64,000 nt of DNA from Candidatus Nitrososphaera gargensis Ga9.2 (GCF_000303155.1 NC_018719.1:62001-126000), one strand, 5' to 3'; positions 7,561 through 16,577 are shown, counted from the first letter of the stretch. Made by a program: numbers and translations. The notes: generated by a model from the sequence alone, not told the origin.

Positions 7561-8475
7561 ATGGCTAAAACAGAACGGTATACAAACCTGGATGTTGATT
7601 TGGAAAGACTCGCTACAAGAATTGAAACGTATTTGCAAGAGAACAAGTTCGAAGTGGCATTTTCAAAAGACTCATCGGAGCCAGCATCGTGGTTTTTTAT
7701 TCAGGCAAGGAAGGCAGGTGCCCTTAGAACTGCTGCCGGTGCAAGAAGAAGCACAGACATTACAATTCGAGGAGAACCAAACAACTTTGAAGTTAGTGTT
7801 GGCACAGGAGAATGGGGCAAGAATATCATTACGTCCGCGCCCCTATTTATAGTTCCAATAGTTGGAATATCCGCTACGGTGGCAAAGCTATATGTTGCAA
7901 AGAAATTCGAGGATGGCTTGTGGAAGTATATTAGAGACCAAGCCAAGTTCCTTGAGGCAAGTGCATCATCTGCATCCAAGAGAGCAACGACAACAACAAC
8001 AGATGCGACGACCACCGTTGGAGTAGATAGCAGATCGTATGATTGTGATTATATAGAAGGCTATCCGGGATGGAATAAACAGATAGAAGGTGGCAAGCTG
8101 GTTCTTTTCAGGGAAAAAGGAGGCAAAAACAGGCTGGTATTCAAGTCCCAAGATGGCAGGCAGATCGTCATCCCCGCTCAGAATATAGCAGAAGCTACTA
8201 TAATTTCGAGAAAGAAGGGTCTGCACGAAAATGATCTGATGATCCAGCTTCATTGCAAAGACGAAAACGGCAAGAACATCAAGCCCGTACTCAACCTAAA
8301 TGACGACATAATCCGAGGAGTTCTGGCCGGCATCAACGAAATAGCCGGAGAGGATAAGGGCCTAAGAAACCTTGAGCAAGTTCATGTCAGCACTGATACA
8401 AAATATTGCATGAATTGCGGCAATCAAATTCAAAAGGAGGCAAAGTTCTGCCCCTCATGTGGACAAAAACAATAA
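7561..8475 (+). CDS. Uncharacterised protein with C-terminal zinc ribbon
   Basis: The 304-residue protein has no function I recognise. Residues 1-130 look like a compact alpha/beta domain with a hydrophobic stretch (ITSAPLFIVPIVGISATVA, about 91-109). A Ser/Thr linker of about residues 138-155 follows, with runs of Ser and Thr. The second domain of about 160-265 has a beta-rich, PH- or GRAM-like look (LVLFREKGGKNRLVFKSQDG). The C-terminus is a zinc ribbon, CMNCG...CPSCG. Such ribbons are common on archaeal membrane-peripheral or regulatory proteins. The start is supported by AGGAGG at 7546-7551. Confidence 0.7.
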   Translation: MAKTERYTNLDVDLERLATRIETYLQENKFEVAFSKDSSEPASWFFIQARKAGALRTAAGARRSTDITIRGEPNNFEVSVGTGEWGKNIITSAPLFIVPIVGISATVAKLYVAKKFEDGLWKYIRDQAKFLEASASSASKRATTTTTDATTTVGVDSRSYDCDYIEGYPGWNKQIEGGKLVLFREKGGKNRLVFKSQDGRQIVIPAQNIAEATIISRKKGLHENDLMIQLHCKDENGKNIKPVLNLNDDIIRGVLAGINEIAGEDKGLRNLEQVHVSTDTKYCMNCGNQIQKEAKFCPSCGQKQ

Positions 8476-8548
8476 AAAGAAGATAAAGTGCTAGCTATAG
8501 CTCGTAGTATTCAACTGCCCATCAAGGAAGATAGTAGAGTCGGTATGA

Positions 8549-8586
8549 CCGCGGCGTGTCCTGCCTATCTTATGACACGCACGCGG
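8549..8586 (+). terminator. Strong GC hairpin before a T-rich tract
   Basis: CCGCG-GCGTGTC pairs with GACACGC-(A)-CGCGG around a 13-base loop, giving 12 base pairs with one bulge. The following sequence TTCTTTATCCTATTTTT is T-rich. It lies about 75 bases after the zinc-ribbon gene and 110 before the secreted-protein gene. It fits a terminator but could be part of a small RNA. Confidence 0.45.
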
Positions 8587-8699
8587 TTCTTTATCCTATT
8601 TTTAAGGATTGTTGTTGTGTGTCGTAGTTCCCACAATAGTGTTCGGCTCTAGTTTGCGCCTACATAGGGCTTTTTAGTAAACTTGTATCGTCTGCCCTT

Positions 8700-9974
8700 A
8701 TGAGAAGCAAGAACGCATTTGCAATCTTGGCAGGCGCACTACTAGTAGCTGCCATGCTCATCATGTCAGCAACAGTACCTCCAAGCGCATATGCCGACAC
8801 GGATGATGATAATGGCAAAAATAAGAGCAAGGACAAAGATGACAAAAAGGAAAAACGCAATGAGAAGCTAGAGCGGGTTGCCAGTATCCTAAAGAAGCTC
8901 AATAATGATGCCAAGACCATTCTGCCGTCTTCAGGCACCTTGACCGTGAATGCCAGCGGTCTTGCAGTAGAAAGATCCAACAACGGCAGAACCGGGGTTG
9001 CTGATGCCAAGCTTGACATGTCCGGCTCCATCCTCAAGGTTGAAGGGAGCCATGTCAGGGTCATGTTCAATGGTACCCTAGACATTGACGGTCAAGAGTA
9101 TGAGATAGATGCAGAGGGCAAGGTCAAGCTCTCCAGATCCGGCCACGGCACGGGCTTGCTGGAGATCAAGGGCAGGACGGATGATGATGACGATAGAGAC
9201 AAATTCACACTCAAAGCGACGATATTGCCATCTTCCCAGAGTAGAGAATGGAAGATAGTCACCACCATGCCGACTGCCAAGCTCGGATCGCACATCAAGA
9301 TCTACTTGATTGGGGAGATGCATTTGAGCGGCAACACCGGAGGTGGCAGCGGCGGTAACACCCAGCTTTCCCACTTTGAGATAAGCCACATAGCAAACCA
9401 GACTGCCGGCAACCAGTTTACCTTTACGGTAAAGGCGATAGATACTAATGGGCACGTCAAGAAAGACTACAACGGAACGGTCACGATAAAGACCAACGAC
9501 GGCTCAAGCCCAATGGGTAATGCAAGCTCTTTTGCGCCAAACCCGTACACGTTCAATGCAACGGCTGATAATGGGCAACACACGTTTACTGCCAAGCTGT
9601 ACAATGCCAAGAGCAATGTTACAATAATAACCGTCTCTGACTCTGGTGGCAAGACAGGCACGAGCAACAAGTTCAACGTTGTCCCGGAGGCTGCTGCAAG
9701 CGTCAAAGTGATGCCTGTAAACGTGACCGTGCCATCAAACGCAACCCAGAACTTTAACGCGACAGCCTATGACGCTTATGGCAACTGGGTTGATGCAGAT
9801 TTCACATGGTCGTTGAACTCGACTGCCGTTGGAACTCTCACCCCGTCAGCAACCGACTCGTCCAAGGCCACTTTCAAGGCTGCAGTTGTAAGCTCCAACA
9901 TAAATGGCACGATAACTGCGACTGTGGCAGGAACCATGGTTCAGTCAACAGCCAAGGTCACGGTCACGCCATAA
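8700..9974 (+). CDS. Secreted protein with Ig-like domains
   Basis: The 424-residue protein begins with a clear signal peptide (MRSKNAFAILAGALLVAAML, cleavage likely after the SAYA near residue 32). A highly charged Asp/Lys linker follows (about 33-55). Residues 60-215 form a beta-rich domain rich in Gly, Asp and Lys. From about 230 there are two Ig-like beta-sandwich units, the second resembling bacterial Ig-like (Big) domains (TAYDAYGNWVDADFTWSLNS). Many N-x-S/T sites suggest glycosylation. There is no C-terminal anchor or PEFG motif, so it is probably released or bound to the S-layer. Confidence 0.7.
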   Translation: MRSKNAFAILAGALLVAAMLIMSATVPPSAYADTDDDNGKNKSKDKDDKKEKRNEKLERVASILKKLNNDAKTILPSSGTLTVNASGLAVERSNNGRTGVADAKLDMSGSILKVEGSHVRVMFNGTLDIDGQEYEIDAEGKVKLSRSGHGTGLLEIKGRTDDDDDRDKFTLKATILPSSQSREWKIVTTMPTAKLGSHIKIYLIGEMHLSGNTGGGSGGNTQLSHFEISHIANQTAGNQFTFTVKAIDTNGHVKKDYNGTVTIKTNDGSSPMGNASSFAPNPYTFNATADNGQHTFTAKLYNAKSNVTIITVSDSGGKTGTSNKFNVVPEAAASVKVMPVNVTVPSNATQNFNATAYDAYGNWVDADFTWSLNSTAVGTLTPSATDSSKATFKAAVVSSNINGTITATVAGTMVQSTAKVTVTP

Positions 9975-9977
9975 AAA

Positions 9978-10010
9978 GCCTCGCGTGAGGCTACGCCGCC
10001 ATTTTTTGTT
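9978..10010 (+). terminator. Hairpin and T-run after the secreted-protein gene
   Basis: GCCTC (9978-9982) pairs with GAGGC (9987-9991). ATTTTTTGTTTTG follows ten bases later. The position immediately after the stop codon fits a transcription terminator. Confidence 0.5.
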
Positions 10011-10138
10011 TTGTCATATTCAATGCAGGACCATCTGCAGCTCATTCATATGAGTATTATATAACTAGCATCAAAGACCATAACATTGTGATATTAATAC
10101 AGTATATCCCGAAGTGTCCTTAGAAACATTTCTATAAC

Positions 10139-10432
10139 TTGATTGTATTTTGTGGAGTGTTGCGCAAAGCTGCAATAGCATTGATTGTGCTTGTGGCAGG
10201 AATTATAGTCAATATTCTGGTTGTAACGGGCATATTTATGATACCATGTGTTCCAGCTACCGTTGATATGAAAGAAGAGGAAGAGAAGGAGGAGGAAGAA
10301 GAAGGGCCACAACCTGCATTTGGTAATCTGACAACCTGCAATGAAGTTAGGTCACCGGGTTTCATAATCCTTGGAGTAGCAGATGTATTTGCTGCAGTGC
10401 TGATAGTATCGGAATTGGCAAAACAGAGGTAA
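10139..10432 (+). CDS. Small two-helix membrane protein
   Basis: The 97-residue frame starts at TTG 10139; a more likely start is the TTG near 10160 (MRKAAIALIVLVAG) because the first helix begins there. Two hydrophobic helices (about residues 10-35 and 72-90) flank an acidic, Glu-rich loop (KEEEEKEEEEEG) and a short Cys-containing segment. A TATA-like GATATTAATAC lies at about 10090. Similar helix-acidic loop-helix proteins occur in thaumarchaea, but no function is known to me. It could also be a chance ORF, although hydrophobicity and codon pattern argue against this. Confidence 0.45.
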   Translation: MIVFCGVLRKAAIALIVLVAGIIVNILVVTGIFMIPCVPATVDMKEEEEKEEEEEGPQPAFGNLTTCNEVRSPGFIILGVADVFAAVLIVSELAKQR

Positions 10433-10508
10433 TTACAAATTCCACACAGAAACATAACATAATCAGTGAGTTCTAATGAAAAACTATGCAATCTAGCATA
10501 CAAGCAAC

Positions 10509-11672
10509 TTGCCAGATATAATATATATCATGTCTTACTACAAGTTGTGTGCAAAATCTCGCATGCCGCTGGCTGGCATTCTTGCCAACAGAAAGAAATC
10601 AATCATGCATGGCATGAATCTGAGACCGTATGCCAAAAAGCCATTGCTTGTGTTATGCTATGGCTTCAAGATTGCAGACGGCATATTGAGAGTGTCGCTT
10701 GATGAAAGACAGTATTTTGATATTCCGCTTAATGGCTACGTTAGAAGGACTCTGTCTAACCAGTCAATCAGAGAATTCCTCTTTTACAGAGCGCCAGTTC
10801 ATTGAGTATCTGATACTCTAAAGGTGTAGCGAAGATCGAATGTATCCGCATAGAAGGTGTTGATAGGAACCTGTGTAACCTTACAGTTGGCAACTATCAA
10901 CAGATGAAGCAGTACGATCTTTCAAAAGCCGTCGGGATTACAGAGAGAGAATACATGTTTTCTATCATAAAATCGTTCAAACGCAATGATGTGCGGATCA
11001 GGCGTAAAAGTTCTATGGCAAATACGGAAAGAGAAGACTAGAATAAGCCAGCTACTTCATCACATCTCTAAGGCGATTGTGGAATCTGCCAAAGAGAATA
11101 AAATTGCAATAGTGAAGACATTCGTCGTATCCGCAATCTATACCAGCGAGGCAATTACCAAGGCAGAGAGCATATCATATCGCAGTAGGTTAAATGGTTG
11201 GTCATTTGCTGAGATAAAGCGCCAAATTGAATACAAAGCAAGATGGAAAGGCGTGTACCAGCAATTCAATTATTATCAGTTAAAGAAACCAGAGGCACAT
11301 CTCAGCTCTGTCCACCATGCGGGAAGAAGATAGCCCAAGTGGATAGAAAGATGAGAGGCAGCTTTGGTGTGATCGATGCAAAAGGTGGATGGACAGAGGA
11401 GACGTGGTAGTAGTAGCAGCAGCGGCTTTGTTTAAAAAGTCATGGGTTCACGTTCGGATAGCTGTTTGAATGCATGATCATGGATTTGCGGATTACTACT
11501 TTTTACACAAAGCCAGTAGCAGCTATGAACATATATATATGTCCATAAAAGGGCTGGCACGGTTCGTCAGTTCAAAAGAAGGGCTTTTGCATGTGAAGAA
11601 GCAATGAAGGGGAACCTGTTTTTGCAAAAGAACCGGTAATCATCAGAGTATAGATGCAAGCAAGTTGAGTTT
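10509..11672 (+). pseudogene. TnpB of the GVDRNLRN lineage, heavily degraded
   Basis: Fragments in all three frames follow the order of a TnpB: MPLAGILANRKKSIMHGMNL and LDERQYFDIPLNGYVRR near the start, then EGVDRNLCNLTVGNYQQMKQ (first catalytic Asp, about 10850-10910). SFKRNDVRIRR, LYQRGNYQGR and RLNGWSFAEIKRQIEYKAR follow up to 11250, then KETRGTSQLCPPCGKK and VDRKMRG from the zinc-finger region (to about 11370). A last piece, ILRVDASKL-like (about 11640-11670), marks the C-terminus. Several frameshifts and stops make it non-coding. The catalytic motif differs from the GIDVG copies at 3.3, 22 and 29 kb, so it is a separate lineage. Confidence 0.7.
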
Positions 11673-11736
11673 TTGGAAGCAACCAAAGACCTGATCGAAC
11701 CCATTAAATTACCCTATAAAAGAATGAAGTAGCCAT

Positions 11737-12009
11737 ATGAAGATGCAGAAGGAGATGCGCAAGTTCTGCCCCAAGTGCAAGACGCACACGGTTCAGTCAG
11801 TCGCCCTGTACAAGAAGGGCAAGGACAGGATTGTGGCAGAGGGCGCTCGCAGGCACGCCGAGGACAAGAAGGGCTACGGCGGGCAGAAATTCCCTGAGCT
11901 CAAGAGGACTGCCAAGACCACCAAGAAAATGACTTTACGCTATACCTGTAAAACCTGCCAGTACAAGACTATGAAAGAGGGATTGAGGATCCGCAAACTG
12001 GAGATATGA
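11737..12009 (+). CDS. rpl44e: 50S ribosomal protein L44e
   Basis: The 90-residue basic protein has the L44e fold signature. A zinc site is formed by CPKCKTHT (residues 11-18) and CKTCQYKT (about 71-78), with the central Lys-rich segment ELKRTAKTTKKMTLRYTC. It is part of the large subunit near the tRNA E site. The L44e-S27e order is the conserved archaeal pair; S27e starts 20 bases downstream. A TATA-like CCTATAAAAG lies about 27 bases before the ATG, predicting a leaderless transcript. Confidence 0.95.
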   Translation: MKMQKEMRKFCPKCKTHTVQSVALYKKGKDRIVAEGARRHAEDKKGYGGQKFPELKRTAKTTKKMTLRYTCKTCQYKTMKEGLRIRKLEI

Positions 12010-12028
12010 GAAGAGGGGATAGCATGAC

Positions 12029-12229
12029 ATGAAGAAGGAAAACATCATGGTACCAAAGCCGAGGAGCGCGTTTCTGTCGGTCCAGTGTGAAAAGTGCGGC
12101 GAAAAAGCTATAGTGTTTTCGCACACCACGACCAACATCAACTGTAAATCCTGCGGCGAGCTGCTGGCTGAGCGGTCTGGCGGCTTGGCAAACATCTATG
12201 GCAAAGTCTTAGGCGCTCTGGACGAGTAG
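12029..12229 (+). CDS. rps27e: 30S ribosomal protein S27e
   Basis: The 66-residue zinc-ribbon protein carries CEKCGEKAIVFSHTTTNINC and then KSCGELL, the CxxC...CxxC pattern of S27e. It is cotranscribed with L44e. The frame begins at ATG 12029; an internal Met (MVPKPRSAFLSVQCEKCG) seven codons later is where shorter homologues begin. Its last 34 bases overlap the 3' end of the convergent cobY gene. Confidence 0.93.
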   Translation: MKKENIMVPKPRSAFLSVQCEKCGEKAIVFSHTTTNINCKSCGELLAERSGGLANIYGKVLGALDE

Positions 12230-12831
12230 AGTTTTTCTGCCAGTTCTAGCTCTTGTTTTGTATTCACGTTCAACGCGATCTCTTTTCTATTCATCACTAG
12301 GTAGCGCTCCTGCACCGTTTCACCTACAACCTTGGAGGTATCAAAAATAGTGATCCCGGAATGGCAGTACCGGCCAAACACGACGCTTGGTTTTGCACCA
12401 ATGTTTTCCACAAACTCTTTCTCAAGCACTATTGAAACTGCAGGTTCTTGCTTGTTACTGGCAGAGTCGACAATATCGCCGACAGCCTGTGCATCCAGCA
12501 GTGGGATGTCGGCTGGAACCACCATGACCCTTTCCGGTTTCAACTTGGAGAGCAACCATGAAAGATCCTGCGGGTAGCCCACTCCAGAAGTCTCGATAAT
12601 TTCTATGCCTTTTGATTTCAGGAACTCTTTTGTCTCTGGCGTATTGGGTGACACTGCCGCAATGATGCGGCCAAACCTGTTCGAGCCGGCAAGCGCGGAA
12701 ATCACGCACTCTACCATGGGAACGCCACCCACATTTAGCAGCGGCTTTTCTGATCCGCCCCTATCAGTCTGCTGCTGCATTCTTGTCGCTTTGCCTCCGC
12801 ACATTATAGCAGCTACTAATACTACTGTCAA
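12196..12831 (-). CDS. cobY: Adenosylcobinamide-phosphate guanylyltransferase (CobY)
   Basis: This archaeal non-orthologous replacement of CobU transfers GMP from GTP to adenosylcobinamide phosphate. The 211-residue protein starts at TTG 12831 with MTVVLVAAIMCGGKATRM, the nucleotidyltransferase GG-x-x-x-R loop. It continues with EKPLLNVGGVPMVECVISAL and VPADIPLLD (Mg-binding Asp region, about 104-111), as in MobA/CobY-like enzymes. It is the last gene of a five-gene cobalamin operon, ten bases after cobS. The 3' end overlaps S27e in convergent orientation. Confidence 0.88.
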   Translation of the reverse strand: MTVVLVAAIMCGGKATRMQQQTDRGGSEKPLLNVGGVPMVECVISALAGSNRFGRIIAAVSPNTPETKEFLKSKGIEIIETSGVGYPQDLSWLLSKLKPERVMVVPADIPLLDAQAVGDIVDSASNKQEPAVSIVLEKEFVENIGAKPSVVFGRYCHSGITIFDTSKVVGETVQERYLVMNRKEIALNVNTKQELELAEKLYSSRAPKTLP

Positions 12832-12841
12832 AATACCGTCA

Positions 12842-13642
12842 TCACCACCACCACAGTATCATCATCGTCGGAAGTGAAGGCGGTAGTAAGGACAGCACGA
12901 TAAGCGACGACAGACGGGTCATCTCGTTTGATGCCCCAAGCACGTCGCCGGATATGCCGCCAAAGCTCTTGCCAGAGACGTACTTCATGAGCCCGGCAAT
13001 GGCAAGCGAAACGCCAAGCGCAATAAGGCCGGCATAGCTGCTGGCAAGCCACACTATCCCAAGCATGATAGCAGTGGCTGCCGCCATCCTGCGCCTGTCT
13101 TTCATTGCAGCTGTAAAGGGCGAGCTAAAGCCCTCCCACGCAGATAATCCTCTGTTTGCAAGCAGCACCATGACATACTTGGCTATCACCTCAGCCGTTA
13201 TGATGCTGGTGAAAATGGCTAGGCTGGACGAAAAGCCAGCCTGGAACACGATTATCATGCCAGCAAAGTACATGACTAGTGCCGCGACCCCTGCAGAGCC
13301 GACTGCAGGATCAAGCATTGCCTTGCGCTTTACTTCCTTGCCGCCCTTTGCCATCAGCCCATCTGCAAAGTCGGCCAGTGCATCGGTGTGGTGGACGCCT
13401 GTAATGATCACAAGTGCCCCGGCTACTAAAAGTCCAATGAGCAATGGATGCAAGCCTGCAACCGAGATGCCAAGCGCCATCGCGCCAACAATGGTGCCTA
13501 TCACAAGGCCGGCAACCGGGAACAGATACATGTTCTTGGCGACATAGTGTATATCGTGGTTTTGCTTCTGCTGCTTGCCAGAAGAAGAGGGCAGTATGGT
13601 CAGGAACGCAAGCACCGACTGGACTGGCCTAAGGGATGCCAA
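12842..13642 (-). CDS. cobS: Adenosylcobinamide-GDP ribazoletransferase (cobalamin synthase)
   Basis: This integral membrane enzyme joins adenosylcobinamide-GDP to the lower-ligand nucleoside to form adenosylcobalamin (phosphate). It begins MASLRPVQSVLAFLTILP if the TTG at 13642 is used; the frame remains open to a TTG at 13666. HHTDALADFADGLMAKG (about 95-111) is the conserved Asp-rich active-site segment of CobS. Six or seven hydrophobic helices follow. It overlaps or abuts the end of cbiB, depending on the start, which implies coupled translation. Confidence 0.9.
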   Translation of the reverse strand: MASLRPVQSVLAFLTILPSSSGKQQKQNHDIHYVAKNMYLFPVAGLVIGTIVGAMALGISVAGLHPLLIGLLVAGALVIITGVHHTDALADFADGLMAKGGKEVKRKAMLDPAVGSAGVAALVMYFAGMIIVFQAGFSSSLAIFTSIITAEVIAKYVMVLLANRGLSAWEGFSSPFTAAMKDRRRMAAATAIMLGIVWLASSYAGLIALGVSLAIAGLMKYVSGKSFGGISGDVLGASNEMTRLSSLIVLSLLPPSLPTMMILWWW

Positions 13643-14591
13643 GCACAAGCCTCCACCAGCCGGCAAGATACAGAATTGAAATTATCGGGGCAGACACGCC
13701 AATACAGAACAATAGCGTCGTGAGCTTCATTATCGAGATCGCAGTCTTGCACTTTTCAAGCGAGGCCGGCTCCTGATCGTCGCCAAGGGCATAGTGGCCA
13801 ATCTTTTCAAGCCGGACGCGTAGCGCGCCTGCCATAGTGGCCATAGGGTAGCCGGCATTGGAGCTGAACGTTTTTGCGTGGTCGCGCTGAAGCACACTAA
13901 GCGAGTTCTTCCAATCCGCGCCCAGCATCTTTGCAGATACAATCATGAGGAGCGCGGTTATCCTTGCAGGCATATAGTTTGCTGCAGTGTCAAGCCTTGC
14001 AGACATCCAGCCAATGTCCTTAAAGTAATCATCCTTGTAGCCAACCATGGAATCGAGCGTATTTATCGCCCTATAGGCAAAAGCGCCGACAGGCCCAAAA
14101 AGCGAGTAGTAAAAGATTGGCCCGGTGATCCCATCAACGGTGCTTTCGCTCACGCACTCGATAGTCGCCGACAGGATGTGCTGCTCGTCAAGGTCGTTGG
14201 TTTTGCGCCTTACTATCATGGACAGGTTCTGCCGCGCACCTGCCAAGTCGCCAGTCTCCAGACAGGACATGATTGCCTTGGCATGCCTTTCCATGCCTCT
14301 CACTGCAATGGTAATTTTCAATATTATGGCAGACGCGATGGCCAGCGCGACAATGCCTGCAAGATACATGCTTGCAAACACCAGAAAATGAACCGCCAGA
14401 GCTACCGCGATGACAAGCAAAACGGCAAACGCGGCTCCCTTGGCTTTCTCTGCCCCTCCCTTGAGCCGGGGCACGCAATAACCTACAAGCCGGCCAAGCC
14501 ACGCCACCGGGTGGTACTTGTTGGGCGGGTCGCCAAACAGCCAATCAACGCCAACACCAGCAGCAAGCGCCGCAAGTAGACCTAGCAGCAT
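13629..14591 (-). CDS. cbiB: Adenosylcobinamide-phosphate synthase (CbiB/CobD)
   Basis: This membrane protein attaches aminopropanol phosphate to adenosylcobyric acid. The signature GDPPNKYHPVAWLGRLVGY lies near residues 19-37 of the 320-residue protein, followed by membrane helices. The segments SATIECVSESTVDGITGPIF and FRAINTLDSMVGYK-like (YRAINTLDSMVGYK) are conserved in CbiB. The start is set at ATG 14591, two bases after the stop of the upstream cobyric acid synthase gene; the frame is open to 14678 but that would overlap it. The downstream neighbour is cobS. Confidence 0.92.
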   Translation of the reverse strand: MLLGLLAALAAGVGVDWLFGDPPNKYHPVAWLGRLVGYCVPRLKGGAEKAKGAAFAVLLVIAVALAVHFLVFASMYLAGIVALAIASAIILKITIAVRGMERHAKAIMSCLETGDLAGARQNLSMIVRRKTNDLDEQHILSATIECVSESTVDGITGPIFYYSLFGPVGAFAYRAINTLDSMVGYKDDYFKDIGWMSARLDTAANYMPARITALLMIVSAKMLGADWKNSLSVLQRDHAKTFSSNAGYPMATMAGALRVRLEKIGHYALGDDQEPASLEKCKTAISIMKLTTLLFCIGVSAPIISILYLAGWWRLVLGIP

Positions 14592-14593
14592 CT

Positions 14594-15445
14594 CTACAGC
14601 CCAACGACCTCTGATATCCTTTCCATATCGACACTCTCTTTTATTGCCTTTGCAACAAGGTCTATTTGCCAGTTCCAAGCTTCGCGGGGAATCTCTGCCT
14701 TGCCGGCCATGCTGCCTACAAGCGAGTCCTCTTCAGGCAGATTGAACTCTATCTTTGGGATGACGCCCAGAATCCTCTTTTTCGTCATCTTTTGCACTTC
14801 CTTGATAGCAGGCGCAAGGAGTGTGATGTCGCCCCTGAACTGGTTTATCAGGAAACCCTTGACAAGACTTCTGTGGGCCGGCTTTAGCAGCTGCATCGTG
14901 CCAACAATGCTTGCAAAGCACCCGCCACGCTCAATATCTGCCACTATTATGACGGGCGCGCCGACCTTTTGCGCAAGCAGCATGTTGGCAATGTCGTATT
15001 TTGCAATATTGATCTCTGATGGCGACCCCGCGCCTTCCATGATAACGATGTCATTTTCACTCCTCAGGCTGTCAAGCGCCTTGAGCACGGTAGAAAAGCC
15101 CTGTTGCATGACAAACTTCTCATAGTATTCCTTTGCGTGCATCTCAGAGTAGAATCGGCCGTTCAGGAAGACAATGCTTCTGTATTCGCCAATCGGCTTG
15201 AGCAGGATCGGGTTCATCAGGGGGTCCGGCTCCTTCCTTGCTGCCACTGCCTGTATCGCCTGCACCAGTGCCATCTTGGCGCCCCCGGCCGTGGCAAAAA
15301 AGTTGGACGACATGTTCTGCGCCTTGAAGGGCGCCACCTTGTAGCCCTTGCCTGAAAACAGCCTACAAAGGCCGATCACAATCGTGCTCTTGCCGGCGCC
15401 AGACGAAGTGCCCTGCACCATCACGAGCCTAGCCTTTTTAGCCAT
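14594..15445 (-). CDS. cbiP: Cobyric acid synthase, N-terminal synthetase domain only
   Basis: The 283-residue protein matches the N-terminal BioD-like ATPase domain of CobQ/CbiP, which amidates side chains of adenosylcobyrinate diamide. Motifs: P-loop VQGTSSGAGKSTI (about 9-21), FKAQNMSSNF (about 40-49), EGAGSPSEIN (about 136-145) and IVADIERGGCFASIVGT (about 166-182). CobQ is normally about 480-500 residues with a C-terminal glutamine amidotransferase domain. Here the frame ends cleanly two bases before cbiB, so the GATase part is absent and not merely frameshifted. It must use free ammonia or a separately encoded glutaminase (inference). It overlaps cobD by eight bases. Confidence 0.87.
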   Translation of the reverse strand: MAKKARLVMVQGTSSGAGKSTIVIGLCRLFSGKGYKVAPFKAQNMSSNFFATAGGAKMALVQAIQAVAARKEPDPLMNPILLKPIGEYRSIVFLNGRFYSEMHAKEYYEKFVMQQGFSTVLKALDSLRSENDIVIMEGAGSPSEINIAKYDIANMLLAQKVGAPVIIVADIERGGCFASIVGTMQLLKPAHRSLVKGFLINQFRGDITLLAPAIKEVQKMTKKRILGVIPKIEFNLPEEDSLVGSMAGKAEIPREAWNWQIDLVAKAIKESVDMERISEVVGL

Positions 15446-16529
15446 CGAACTCCTCCAGAGCCTTTAGAAGGTGCAGGTTTTCCATGTGCGATTTGACCGC
15501 CACCCTGACATATTGAGAGCCCTCCATGCCTGTGAACGTGCTGCAGTCTCTGACAAGCACTCCTGTCTTTTTCAAAAGGGCATCCCTAAACTGTGTAGAA
15601 TTCTTGCCTTGCAGATGGATAAGGAAATAGTTGGCATCTGATCTTAGTGGCTTGAAGGACTTTAGCCTGCCAATGCTATCATGCAAAAACTTGCGCTCCT
15701 TTTTGATAATTGCCCTTGCCCTTGGCAGGTGCATTCTGTCTGCTGCAAGCGCGGCAACCCCTGCAGCCTGTGCAAGGCCGTTCACGTTCCATGGGATCCT
15801 GTTTGCGGACAACTTTTCTGCAAGCGCGGGATTGCATATGCTGTAGCCTACTCTTAGGCCGGCAAGCCCAAACGACTTTGTAAGCGACCTCAGTATCACA
15901 AGGTTGTCAAATTTTTCTATCATGCCGATCATGCTGTTGGTGTCAGGTTCGTCTACAAGCTCGATAAAGCATTCATCAAGCAGGATCTTTGTCGAGCTAT
16001 CAATGTTTTCGATTATCTTTCTTATCCCCTTAGTGGAGAGCATGCCGGTAGGGTTGTTTGGGTTGCAAAGGAACACCGCTCCAGCCCCTCTTGCCTTTTC
16101 AATTACTTCATCAGCGTCAAGCTCAAAGTTGTGCAAAGGAACAAAGGTCACTTCTGCGCCGGACTTGTGCGACGCAAGCTCGTACTCGCAAAACGTAGGC
16201 GCCGGGATCACCACCCTGCTGCCTTTTGCAAACGCCTGTGCGAACCAGTAAATGATTTCCATTGCGCCGTTGCCTACGCTTATCCATTCAGGGTCGCCGA
16301 TTCGCAAATAGCGCGATAGGCTTTTCTTCAGTTCCCTGCATTCCGGATCTGGGTACATCGGAGCAAGGGACTTTGCGCCCTTTTGGATTGCTGCTATTGC
16401 TTTTAGTGGGGTTCCAAGCGGGTTGATGCTGGAGCTGCAGTCAACCTTTACTAACCGGGGGTTGACTGAATAAACGCCGCCATGAGAGCAAGCGCTCATT
16501 CCCTTGCTGGCAACCACCTTTTGACCCAT
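15438..16529 (-). CDS. cobD: L-threonine-O-3-phosphate decarboxylase (CobD-like)
   Basis: This PLP enzyme of the HisC/CobD aminotransferase fold makes (R)-1-amino-2-propanol phosphate for the cobalamin side chain. Its features are the CSSSINPLGTP start region (about 31-41), the cofactor-binding FLCNPNNPTG (about 153-162), LLDECFIE (about 183-190), and the Lys loop SLTKSFGLAGLRVGY (about 214-228). HisC is a close relative, but the SHGG...INPLG opening and the operon with cbiP, cbiB, cobS and cobY favour CobD. It is the first gene of the operon; an AT-rich upstream region (16560-16610) carries imperfect palindromes. Confidence 0.88.
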   Translation of the reverse strand: MGQKVVASKGMSACSHGGVYSVNPRLVKVDCSSSINPLGTPLKAIAAIQKGAKSLAPMYPDPECRELKKSLSRYLRIGDPEWISVGNGAMEIIYWFAQAFAKGSRVVIPAPTFCEYELASHKSGAEVTFVPLHNFELDADEVIEKARGAGAVFLCNPNNPTGMLSTKGIRKIIENIDSSTKILLDECFIELVDEPDTNSMIGMIEKFDNLVILRSLTKSFGLAGLRVGYSICNPALAEKLSANRIPWNVNGLAQAAGVAALAADRMHLPRARAIIKKERKFLHDSIGRLKSFKPLRSDANYFLIHLQGKNSTQFRDALLKKTGVLVRDCSTFTGMEGSQYVRVAVKSHMENLHLLKALEEFDG

Positions 16530-16577
16530 CTCAAAGAAGCTTGTACGAGCTATATTTAGAATGTTTTTGTACAGGCT

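Noticed and set aside
10132-10503. Minus-strand ORF of 123 residues
   Set aside because: Shadow of the two-helix membrane protein frame; Ser-rich composition arises from the antisense of the Glu-rich loop.
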